In this document: piece by piece, positions 1 through 10,242 of the stretch
Numbering within the stretch: the stretch's first letter is position 1
Layout of the letters: each line of letters opens with the position of its first letter
Source of the DNA: Colius striatus
Lineage: Eukaryota; Chordata; Aves; Coliiformes; Coliidae
Reading direction: 5' to 3'
Length of the DNA stretch: 64,000 bases
NCBI RefSeq assembly: GCF_028858725.1
Contig: NC_084773.1
Location: 5,818,350 to 5,882,349, forward strand
Made by a program: the position numbers and the translations under genes
Notes under the pieces: generated by a model
Seen by the model: only the letters and a program-made list of their open reading frames with translations
Told to the model about the DNA's origin: nothing
Database searches by the model: none

Positions 1-953
<953 letters not shown>

Positions 954-1121
954 GAAAAGGGCTGACTGGCACCTGGCCATAGCTCAGCTCAGCACAGATT
1001 CCCCCCACCTCTAGCCCAGTGACCAGATTGAAGCAGCCAGCACCGGCCCCTTCTGCCTCCTCCCAGCCCCAGGCAACACTGCTTGGGCTTGGCCTCTCCT
1101 TTCCCACTACCCACCTTCTCC

Positions 1122-1127
1122 AATAAA
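1122..1127 (+). terminator. ZMYND10: ZMYND10 polyadenylation signal
   Basis: A canonical AATAAA lies about 170 bases after the ZMYND10 stop and is followed by a GT-rich stretch (TTGTGCACC). The 3' UTR is therefore short and the transcript probably ends near 1145. Confidence 0.85.
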
Positions 1128-1145
1128 CCTCCTTGTGCACCCCAC

Positions 1146-1900
1146 TGCTGAGTGACTCCTGCTTTTTTTCTCCTAGAGGAAGATGCTAAACCTTTCCCCA
1201 CCCTCCATTTGCACCTAGAGAGATGAGGGGTGTGCATATGTACCCTCTGCAACAACAGAAAGCCCAGAGAACCAGAAAAAAAGAGTTGGTATGATTATGG
1301 TGCCCAGAAGGTCCAAGCCCTCTGTGCCCAAGATCTGTGAGCCAGGGGAGGGATGAGGCTGAGGCTGCCATTAAGTGTGGCAGGGGAGGCAGAGGATGTG
1401 GTGACAAAGCTGTGAGAAAGCAGATGAGTTTTTCTGGTGCTCGTTGTGTGCCATCTTGCAGATTCTCACCCCTCTCCTCTCCGTTGATGTGGCATGGGCA
1501 CCGAGGCCTTGACCTTCTGCACACCAGCACCTTCCTACAGTGTTTACCTGTGGCCTTGGGCTACATCCTCACCTCTCCCGCTGCCAAAGGGCTGGAGCCT
1601 TGCTCTGAGCACAGCTGTGCATCTCTTCTGATGAGGTGCCTGACACCTACACACACCCCAAAACAGGCTTTGCACCAGCACTGCTGCTGCAGGAGCCACG
1701 ACGGCAGCAGGAAATCGTGTTGGTCTGGCCCCAGCCCCAGCTGAGCAGACCGAGCTCGTGGTGAGGAGTTTACTCGCTGGTCTGTTTGGCCGCAGCTGTG
1801 GCTGGACCGAGCACAGAAGCTCTCCGGGGCAGCACTGGCCGCTTCTTGCCCTCTACCAGAGGTTCCCTTAGCCCCCCTCCCCGCCGGGAAACTGAGGCGT
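1146..1900. other. Spacer between ZMYND10 and RASSF1
   Basis: I see no gene, RNA or recognisable repeat here. Open frames on both strands lack similarity to known proteins and look like chance frames in GC-rich DNA. GC content and CpG density rise towards the right end, leading into the RASSF1 promoter. Confidence 0.6.
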
Positions 1901-2500
1901 GGAGCCAGGCTCGCCCTGGTCCTGAGAGAAGTGGCAGAGAAGCCCCCCCCACGCTTTCCCTGGCAGCGGCTCCGAGAGCTTCATCCCCGCCTCCAGCCCA
2001 CCCCGCCGGGCTTACCGGGAGCGGGGCTGACGGTCGGGACCTCTGCGGGGGCTACGCGCTTCCAGACACCCCCCACCCGCTCCCCCTCCTGCCTCAGTTT
2101 CCCCCGCGGTGCCCGGACGGGGCGGCCCCTCCCGATCCCCGCCCCGGCCGCATCCCCGGTGCCGGCCCCCGCCCCGCCGCCGCTCAGCGCCCGCGGCTGC
2201 CGGGCCATGGAGCTCATCGAACTGCGGGAGCTGCAGCCGGAGCCGCGGCCGGGCCGGGGCCGCCTGGAACGGACCAACGCGCTGCGCATCAGCCCGGCGC
2301 GCCGGCCCGGCCCCGGAGCGCACCCGGACCCGCGCCTGACGGCGGCCCCGGGCGCCGGGCACCGCTTCGAGCCGCGGCGCCGCGGGCTCCACACCTGGTG
2401 CGACCTCTGCGGGGACTTCGTCTGGGGCGGCGGCAGGAAGAGCCTCCAGTGCCGCCGTGAGTACCGCGCCGGGCCCCGGGCCCCCCGCCACCCTCACCGG
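1900..2500 (+). promoter_or_regulatory. RASSF1: CpG island promoter of RASSF1 isoform A
   Basis: This is a dense CpG, GC-rich block that spans the isoform A start codon and first exon. There is no TATA box. The equivalent human island is the well-known one silenced by methylation in tumours. The frame upstream of the ATG is also open, but the first in-frame ATG is at 2207, so that start was chosen. Confidence 0.7.
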
Positions 2501-5500
2501 GCACAGGGCATCCTGGTAGCGGGCACCCCCACTGAGCACCGGGTCTCCCACCGGGTATCCCAGCAGCGGGCACCCCAGGCACTGAGCATCCCGGTACGGG
2601 GCAGTCCCACCAGGCATGGGCATCCCTGTACCAGCCACACTCACTGGGCATGAGCATCCCAGCTCTGGGCATCCACCCCAGGCACTGAGCATCCCGGTAC
2701 AGGGCAGTCCCACCAGGCATGGGCATCCCTGTACCAGCCACACTCACTGGGCATGAGCATCCCAGCTCTGGGCATCCACCCCAGGCACTGAGCATCCCGG
2801 TCCGGGGCAGTCCCACCAGGCATGGGCATCCCTGTACCAGCCACACTCACTGGGCATGAGCATCCCAGCTCTGGGCATCCACCCCAGGCACTGAGCATCC
2901 CCACACCAGGCACCCACGTGGGCCATGGGCATCTTGATACCAATTAGCTTCACCAGGCATCCTGGTACTAGGCACCCCCACTGTGTAGTGGGCATCACCA
3001 TAGCAGGTACCAAACTGGGTACCAGGCCTCTCTGGGCACCAGCCATGGCCACTGGGCATCAGACATCCCAATACTGGGCACATGCACTAGGCACTGGGCA
3101 GCCCCATACCAAAGAGCCCTACCAGACACCACAGGTACTGGGAACCCACCCTGGGCACCAGGAAGCCTGGTACCAAGCACCCACACCAGGTGCTGGGCAT
3201 TGTGATACCAGGCACCAGGGATCCCAGCACCAGGCACCGAGCATCCCAGCCATCAGGCTCCCATGGTAGCCAGCCCAGGATTGGAGCAATGTCACTGTGG
3301 TGCTGGCCAGCAGCTTGGCACAGCACCATGTCATACGTGGGTGCTTCCACCTGAGCCTTCAGCTTGGGCACAGCATGGACAGGCAGCTGGCACCAGACAC
3401 TACATCAGCTCTTGCCCCATCAGACACCAGAACCCTCCCCAGCACAGCTGCTGCCCTGACACCCAGGGCTATGGTGGTGACACTGATCCTGTCCCTGTCC
3501 CCAGACTGCAGCTTCACATGCCACTACCGGTGCCGGGCCCTGGTGCGGCTGGACTGCAGTGGCCCCCCGGGTACCGGCGAGGAGGAGGATGGCACCGAGC
3601 AGGCACTGGAGAAGGACACCAACGTGGTACGGCCTGGCCTGTGTCTGCAAGGGAGGGCACAAGCTGGGGAGGGGATGACGACACACAACCATGGGGCTGC
3701 CAGGCTGAAGGTGGCTGCGCTGGGCTGTGCTGTGCCAGGCTAGGCAGTGCCAGACTGTGCTGAGCCACGCTGGGCAGTGTCAGGCATTGCTGAGCCATAC
3801 TGGGCAGTGTCAGGCATTGCTGGGCTGGGCTGGGCTGTGCCAAGCCATGCTGGGCTGTGTGAGGCTGTGCCATGCTGGGCTGTGCCATGACAGGCTGGGC
3901 TGGACTGTGCTGTGTGAGGCTGTTCCATGACAGGCTGGGCTGGACTGTGCTGTGTGAGGCTGTGCCATGCTGGGCTGTGCCATGACAGGCTGGGCTGGAC
4001 TGTGCTGTGTGAGGCTGTTCCATGACAGGCTGGGCTGGACTGTGCTGTGTGAGGCTGTGCCATGCTGGGCTGTGCCATGACAGGCTGGGCTGGACTGTCC
4101 TGTGTGAGGCTGTGCCATGCTGGGCTGGGCTGTGCCAAGCCATGCTGGGCTGGGCTGGGCTGTGCCATGACAGGCTGGGCTGGACTGTGCTGTGTGAGGC
4201 TGTGCCATGCTGGGCTGGGCTGTGCCAGGCTGTGCTGTGCTTTGCCGTGCCGTGCCGGGCTGTGTTGTGCTGTGCTTTGCCGTGCCGTGCCGGGATGTGT
4301 TGTGCTGTGCTTTGCCGTGCCGTGCCGGGCTGTGTTGTGCTGTGCTTTGCCGTGCCGTGCCGGGCTGTGTTTTGTCGTGCCGTGCCGTGTTGTGCTGTCT
4401 TTTGTCGTGCCGTGTCGTGCCCAGGCCGGGGCACGGGCGGGCTGTGGCGGGTGAAAGCCCCGCCGGAAGCGGGGCCGCGCCGCACCGCCCCCAGCCCGCG
4501 TCAGCCCCACGGGCGGGGCGGGGCCGGGCCGGGAGCGGGCCGGGCGCTGCGCTGAGCCGCGATCGGGACAGGCGCGCCATACGCACCGCGCTGAGCCGAG
4601 CCGGTACCGGGACTGCGATAGGGACCGGGCGGAGCTGAGCCGGGACAACGAGCGGGGCCGGGCGGAGTCGAGCCAGGATAGGGACCGCGACGGGCACCGA
4701 GCGGAGCCGAGCCGGGACGAGGAGCGGGCCGAGCCGAGCCGGGGCGAGAGGCGGGCTGAGCCGAGCCGGGAGCGCACTGAGCCGGGCCCCGGCCCGGGGG
4801 CCGGCCGGGCTGGCGCGGGGCCGCGCGTGCCCGTGTGCCCGCGGGCTCGGCGGGGCCGCGGGGCGGGCGGGGCGGGCCGCCGCCACCGCCGTGCCCGCAC
4901 CCGTGGCCGGTGCCGGGGCGGGAGGCGGCGGGTCCGGGGGCTGCGGGGCGGCGGCGGCTCTGGCGCTGCGGCGGGGCGGCGCGGGGGGTACGGGGGGCAG
5001 CACCGCCAGCAGCGGCTACTGCAGCCAGGAGGACTCCGACTCCGAGCCCGAGCTCTTCTACACCGCCCGCACCTCCCTCGGCCGCCGCCCGCGCCGCCGC
5101 CAGGTCGGTCCCGGGCCGCCGGCCATGACGTCATGGGGTTCTGATGACGTCACCGGGGGAGCGCACCCCTCCACTCGGGGCTCGGTGCCGGGAGGGGGGC
5201 GAGGGTGAGGGTGGGCTTGGCGCGGGGCCAGATGTCGCCCCACCGTGGGGAATAGACGGGGGGTGGACACGGTGCTGGAGGTGAGCGTGCCCCTGCTGTG
5301 GGGCAGGAGCGGCGCTGAGCACGGCCGTGCTGGGCAGTGAGCGTGAGCTACGGGGCAAGTGCGTGGCGATGCCGGGGGGCACGGCGGGTGTGATGCTGTG
5401 TCCTGTTGGATGTGATGCTGTGGGGTGAGCGGGGCTTTGCTGCCTGGTACGGCCACCCCACAGCCCCCCAGGGCTGGAGTTGCTGCCGGAGAGGGCTGAG

Positions 5501-7666
5501 GACAGTGCTTGGGGGTGCCAGGGTGAGTCCTCCCCGGGCAGCCCCACAGCTGTCCCCATCCTGCAGGGCCCCCAGCAGAGCCTGTGTACTGTGGGGTGGC
5601 CGCCGAGGTGGGAGTCCCAGGTGTTCCCCAGCCCCATGGCGTCACGGGGACGTGTGCAGTTCTGCGCGGCAGCTCCGCGGCCTCACATACATACTCATTA
5701 CTGAGTGCTGGCGGCAGGGGACGCCGAGCCGGGACGCCTGGGTCTCCCTTGGGTGGTGCTGGCGCTTTGAAGTGGGTGCCAGAGGCATGGGCAGGCTGCA
5801 CCCCCAGCCCGGCCCTCCTGCCCCGAATTCTGGGGCATCCCTGCGGGCACCCAGCCCTCCCCGGTGCCGGGCTGGCGGCTGCCGGCGCTCTGCCCCAGGG
5901 ACAGCGCTCTGATCTGGGCTGCCGGGAGGGGACGCCCGGCCCCGGAGTGCTCTGCAATGGGTTCACCCATCCCTGCAGCTCCGGGCACAACGGCTGGGGG
6001 TGGGGGGGAGTGGCCGGCCCCCCGTCTCCAGAGCAGAGCAGGGGCCGCAGTGAGCTCGGCCGGACTTCCCCAGCACGGCCCTGCTCAGCGCCAGCCGGGC
6101 TGATGCAACCCCACGCAACCGCCTCAGCCTGTGTGTCAGCCGGCGTTTGGGGGCGGGCTGGCGGGCGGCAGGACGCTGGGGCCGCCTCAAGGGTCCTCCC
6201 TGGTCACTCATCCCGGCTGCTGTCGTGCAGGATGAGCCCAGCGAGTGGGAGAAGACAGAGCTGGACCAGGCGCAGGTGGAGCAGCGGATCAAGGAGTACA
6301 ACAGCCAGATCAACAGCAACCTCTTCATGAGCCTGGTACGGGACCAGTGCAGGGCTAGGGAGGGTCACGGTGTCCCGCCCTGGCCCCGCTCACCTCTTGC
6401 CCTGTGTCTCCCAGAACAAGGATGGCTCCTACACTGGCTTCATCAAGGTGCAGCTGAAGCTGGTGCGTCCCGTGTCGGTGCCGGCCACCAAGCGGGTGCC
6501 CTCACTGCAGGCCGGGCGGTCGGGGCAGCGCACGCCGGCCGTGAAGCGCCGCACGTCCTTCTACCTGCCCAAGGGCACCGTCAAGCACCTGCACATCCTG
6601 TCGCACACCCGCGCCAGCGAGGTCATCGATGCCCTCCTCCGCAAGTTCACCGTCGTCGACAACCCCCGCAAGTTCGCCCTCTTTGAGAGGTCCGAGAAGG
6701 ATGAGCAAGGTAGGGCCCCGGGGCGGCCTTGTCCTTGTGGTGGTGGCCATGTCCCCGTGGTGGCAGCTTCCCTTCGGCAGCAATGGCCTCGTGGTGGCAG
6801 TGTCCCCAGGGTGGTGGTGTCCTTCGTGGTGGCAGCATCCCTGTGGCAGCGGTGTCCCCATGGTGGCAGTGGCCTCCCTGGCAGCGGTATCCCTGTAGTG
6901 TCAGCTTCCCCTGGGCAGCATCATCCCTGTAGCAGCAGTGTCTCCTATGGCAGCGGTGTCCCCATAGTGGCAGCATCCCTGTTGGCGGTGGTATCCTCCT
7001 TGTTTACAGTGTCCCCAGTGGCTGTGGGAGTGTCCCCTATGGCTTCACTGTCCTCCATGGTGACATCCCCATAGTGACAACCTCTCTGTAGCAGTGGTAT
7101 CCTCCCCTTTGATGGCAATGTACCCTGTCACCCCATGGCAGCACTGTCCCCCGTGGCTGTGATGTCCACATGGTGGTGATATCCCTATAGTAGCAGCATC
7201 CCCATGGTAGCAGCATCCCTGTAGCAGCAGCAGCAGTAGCATCCCCTTAGTGGCAGTAGTGTCCCCATGGTGGTGTCTCTGTGGCGGTGTCCTACCCGTG
7301 ACACTCAGCTGCTGTTGCAGTGTACCTGCGGAAGCTGGGTGATGAGGAGCAGCCCCTGCGGCTGCGGTTGCTGGCTGGCCCCAGCGAGAAGGTTCTCAGC
7401 TTCGTCCTGAAGGAGAACGAGACTGGGGAGGTGAACGTGAGTGTGGGGATAGGAAGGGGATTGGCGGGGGGGGGGGTCATGCCACGTCCCCATGGTGATG
7501 CCAGCCCGTGTGCCCGCAGTGGGACGCCTTCACGCTGCCGGAGCTGCACAATTTCCTGCGCATCCTGCAGCGGGAGGAGGAGGAGCATGTGCGCCAGCTG
7601 CGGCACCGCTACGCGCGCTGCCGCCAGAAGATGCAGGAGGCGCTGGCCACGCACACGCCGGGATGA
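2207..7666 (+). CDS. RASSF1: RASSF1 (isoform A type), C1-RA-SARAH tumour suppressor scaffold
   Basis: Coding exons are 2207-2456, 3505-3626, 6231-6335, 6415-6709, 7321-7436 and 7520-7666, all with GT/AG borders and continuous phase, giving 344 residues (human isoform A has 340). RASSF1A is a microtubule-associated scaffold that links Ras-type signals to the MST/Hippo kinases, apoptosis and mitosis. The zinc-binding C1 domain is complete with canonical spacing: His52, Cys65, Cys68, Cys82, Cys85, His90, Cys93, Cys101. The Ras-association domain spans about 185-285. The C-terminal SARAH helix spans about 294-341 and includes ELHNFLRILQREEEEHVRQL. Exon 3 matches the human exon closely, but the human ATM site DLSQ reads ELDQ here (Asp136). 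Introns 1, 2 and 4 are filled with minisatellite. TUSC2 starts only about 520 bases after the stop. Confidence 0.96.
2500..3260 (+). repeat. Minisatellite in RASSF1 intron 1 with a 103-bp higher-order unit
   Basis: Three nearly identical 103-bp units start at 2581, 2684 and 2787 and end near 2889. They are embedded in a longer field of degenerate GGGCATCCC- and ACCAGGCAC-like modules of about 20 bp. The unit is not a multiple of three, so open frames across it carry no coding meaning. Confidence 0.9.
3720..4440 (+). repeat. T/G-rich minisatellite in RASSF1 intron 2, 95-bp higher-order period
   Basis: The array is built from 5-bp-like modules (TGGGC, TGTGC, TGAGG). The marker CCATGACAGG recurs at 3885, 3925, 3980, 4020 and 4075, giving a 95-bp higher-order period made of 40- and 55-bp parts. 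The right end shifts to a TGTGCTTTGCCGTGCCGTGC variant. Both strands are open over hundreds of bases because the array is almost free of stop triplets. It abuts the CpG island of the isoform C first exon. Confidence 0.9.
4440..5150 (+). promoter_or_regulatory. RASSF1: Internal CpG island promoter of RASSF1 isoform C
   Basis: A very GC- and CpG-rich block inside intron 2 of the isoform A transcript covers the alternative first exon. It corresponds to the second RASSF1 CpG island in mammals, which drives the C isoform lacking the C1 domain. No TATA box is visible. A perfect CRE-like TGACGTCA with flanking TGATGACGTCAC lies just inside the following intron, at about 5126-5152. Confidence 0.65.
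4639..5102 (+). CDS. RASSF1: RASSF1 isoform C-type alternative first exon, no AUG visible
   Basis: The 3' part encodes SSGYCSQEDSDSEPELFY and TARTSLGRRPRRRQ, matching the human RASSF1C first exon. It ends at a GT donor after 5102 in phase 0, as needed to join the exon at 6231. The frame is open from the TGA at 4636-4638 to the donor but contains no ATG. Human has Met at two points of this exon, and the inner one aligns with Gly here (GTGGSTASSGY against MTWSSTTSSGY). Possible starts are a GTG at 4891 in the context GCCACCGCCGTG, or a CTG in good context (GCGGCTCTGG). A further upstream exon is also possible. The exon itself is well supported; how translation starts is unknown, and the left border given is only the limit of the open frame. 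Confidence 0.75.
5151..6230. other. RASSF1 intron between the isoform C first exon and exon 3
   Basis: This is GC-rich single-copy-looking intron. No additional exon or repeat array was recognised. Confidence 0.6.
6715..7310 (+). repeat. Imperfect GTGGCAG/TCCCC-rich minisatellite in RASSF1 intron 4
   Basis: The intron consists of imperfect 15- to 30-bp modules such as CCCCATGGTGGCAGTG and GCATCCCTGTAGCAGC, with a short (GCA)n run near 7216. No single period dominates. The array fills nearly the whole intron between exons 6415-6709 and 7321-7436. Confidence 0.8.
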
Positions 7667-7863
7667 CCGCGCCGCCGGCACCCGTGGCCAGCCAGCGCGC
7701 CGGGACCCTCGCCTGCCGGCGGGTGGGGGCACCGGGGGATTAGGGGGTGGATCGGGGCTCCCCGGGACCCGCCGGGCCGTGGCGGCCCCCATGGGGCTGG
7801 CCCGGGGAGTGGGGGTCCCCGCGGTGAGTCAGTGTCCCCAGGGGAGGCGGGGCATCGAGGACC

Positions 7864-7869
7864 AATAAA
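7864..7869 (+). terminator. RASSF1: RASSF1 polyadenylation signal
   Basis: AATAAA lies 198 bases after the stop and is followed by a G/T-rich stretch. The TUSC2 CpG island begins immediately afterwards, so the two genes are separated by only about 300 bases. Confidence 0.85.
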
Positions 7870-7889
7870 GGCATCTTGGTGACGAGGCC

Positions 7890-8575
7890 TGGCGTGTGGC
7901 ATGTGGCTGTCGGGGAGGCCCGGGACGGACTGGGGTGGGAAGGGACACGAAGCGGCGGGCGGCAGCGGCGGGACTCGAACCGGCGACCCCCGGGCTCCCG
8001 CCGGCGCCGGGCGGGACACCCACGTGACGCAGGCACCGCCCCCCTCCGGCGTCACGTGCCGGGGGCCTGGCGGGCGCCGGAAGTGGCGCGGCCGCGGCGG
8101 CGCGCGCAGGCGGCGCTCGGTCGGTGTCGCCGGGCGGCTCGGCGCCGCTTCCCCCCGCCCCTTCCCCCGGCCCCGCCGCCCCCCGCCATGGGCGCCAGCG
8201 GCTCCAAGTCGCGGGGGCTGTGGCCCTTCGCCTCGCCGGCGGCGGGCGGCGGCGGCGCTGAGGGCCCCGGCGGGCAGCAGGCCCTGGCCCGGGCGCGGGC
8301 CGCGCGCGCCGCCACCCCGTTCGTCTTCACGCGCCGAGGGTGAGAGGCCGCGGCGGGAGGGGGCGGGGGGACACGCGGCGGTGCGGGCCTGCCCGAGCAC
8401 CGGCACCGGTTTAGCGCGGGGACAGGCCTCGGCCCTCGCCGGCAGCGGGCGGCCGCTGCAGCCCACGAGAGGTGGCGGTGCCGGGCTGCCCCGCGGCCCT
8501 GCCTGGCTCTGGGCGCGGGAAGCCGGGAGCTGCCGGCAGGCGCTCACCTCGCCGCTCCCCTCTCCTCCCGGCAGC
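7890..8575 (+). promoter_or_regulatory. TUSC2: CpG island promoter of TUSC2
   Basis: This CpG-dense block spans the TUSC2 start codon, exon 1 and the short first intron. Two CACGTG E-box-like motifs-with-CpG occur (GGCGTCACGTGCCG near 8050 and CCCACGTGACGC near 8021). No TATA box was found. Confidence 0.65.
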
Positions 8576-10242
8576 TCCATGTATTACGATGAGGATGGGG
8601 ATCTCGCCCACGAGTTCTACGAGGAGACAATCGTTACCAAGAACGGGAGGAAGCGCGCCAAGCTGAAGAGGATCCACAAGAACCTGATACCTCAGGTAAC
8701 GTGTGGAGAAGGGTGGAGGAAAGCAAGCGCCAAAGTGCCGCCGTGATTGCTTTGTGGGACCTCCAGCATGTGGGCCTTCTGCCTCGGGGCATCTTGTTGA
8801 TGGGGAAGGCAAAGGTTTTCTGCTTCAGAACTTTGGCTCCTGTGTCCTGGCTCACACGTGTGTCACCTACTGAGGCTGTGGCAGGAGAGGGAGAGCTGCT
8901 GACACCTTCCACTCTGCTTTTCCAGAGAAAAGCAGTGCCCCAGCCTTTTAGAGTTGCCAGACTTGGGAAGACAGCTCAGCTGGGCCTGTGTTATGGGGCA
9001 CGGAGTGCCAGGCAGCCGTGCTGAGGGATCCTGACCCCATTCCCCAATGTATGAGGTGTTGCAGAGAGCCAGGCTCAGGATCAGCAGCCAAAGCCCCTCA
9101 CTCGCTGTTGTGAGCACACATGTTCTCCCCACTGCTGAGTAGTGACAGTGCTGTTGACAACTATGACACTTGCACCTCAAAGCAAAAGTCTGCTCTTAAA
9201 ATAAGCAACTGGGGTGAAGCTGGGCAGGGGCTAGGACACCACTTGAAGGTTTCGGTACAGAAGAAAAAGAGCTTCCATATAGGGAGTCATCTGGGGATGT
9301 AAGTGAAGAAAAGGGAGAGCTGGAGAGAGACCCTGCAGGAGTCTTTCCTAAGTAAGCAGAAAGGCATGGCTCTAGTAAATGCCTGCTGCAAGTGAGCAGC
9401 CTCCTGGCAGGATGGGACCCCTCTGGGTACTATGCAGGCAGTTACAGGGGGGAAGGATTCGGCCCTGCTCCCCAGTCTGGCATCCTTGCAGGACAGAGGC
9501 AGGCTTGGGCTGTGGGACTGTCTCTGCAACCCTCCTCGATGCGGATTGAAACTCACCCATCTGGAAAGCTCGGCTGAGCGAGAGAGAGCAGTTCCTGGCA
9601 CTCAGTGCCCCTTTGCTAGCCCAGGTGTTTCTGTGGCTCTGCAAGTGCAGGCCTGGCTTCGAGCCCCCACTCCACCCCTAGCCCCCCCGCCCCATGCTGT
9701 AACAGGAGAAGGCTTAGCTGGAGCATGGGAAAGGCGCCTGGAGCTGGCGTGGGGGGAGCGTGCATTGAGCAGCCTCCCCTCTGGAGAGAAAGCTGCTTTT
9801 CTTGGGCGCCAGCTGCCCTGGCTGCTTTGTCTCAGAGAGCTCTTTTCATTCGTTTTAAATCCCGGGGATGAAAGGTGCCGGATGAAAAGCGCAGACGGCC
9901 AATATCTGCCAGTCACGCCCCAGCTGCTGCACGGGCAGTGCCTGGCAGAGCAGCTCCCTCCCTTCTCGCCCTGCTGAGCTCCGGCCCTGCCATGCGTGGC
10001 GGCTGCACTCAGCTCTCCAGGCACCAGTTCGAAGGGCAAAGTGCTGCTGCCCCACGTGCTGCTGCTGGGGCACGCCTGGCATCACAAGCGCCTGTTCCTG
10101 CAGGGTGTGGGGTGACTTGCAGGGTGATTGTCATTTGGTAGTCCTCCTCTGCTCACCACTCTGACTCTTCTTTCAGGGCATAGTGAAGCTAGAGCACCCT
10201 CGTATCCACGTGGATTTCCCGGTCATCATCTGCGAGGTGTGA
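8188..10242 (+). CDS. TUSC2: TUSC2 (FUS1), small myristoylated mitochondrial tumour suppressor
   Basis: Coding exons are 8188-8339, 8575-8695 and 10177-10242, giving 112 residues against 110 in human. The protein starts MGASGSKSRGLWPFAS, which keeps the N-terminal Gly2 myristoylation context. It continues with FTRRGSMYYDEDGDLAHEFY, ETIVTKNGRKRAKLKRIHKN and, from the last exon, GIVKLEHPRIHVDFPVIICEV. These match human TUSC2 nearly residue for residue, and only the Gly/Ala-rich linker around residues 17-42 differs. Established work places the protein at mitochondria, with roles in calcium handling and in PDGFR/Abl signalling. Exon borders are GT/AG with consistent phase. The gene is tightly downstream of RASSF1 on the same strand, as in human. 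Confidence 0.96.

Noticed and set aside
3514-5134. Long minus-strand open frames with HGTARHGTAKHS-type repeats
   Set aside because: They are produced by the stop-poor T/G minisatellite in RASSF1 intron 2 and the adjoining CpG island. They show no protein family and lie opposite confirmed RASSF1 exons.
7951-8020. Possible tRNA gene on the minus strand (GGTTCGAGTCCCGCC resembles a B box and T-arm)
   Set aside because: No A box or D-arm lies upstream at the right distance, the T-stem has a mismatch, and no acceptor-stem partner was found. It is probably chance in the TUSC2 CpG island.
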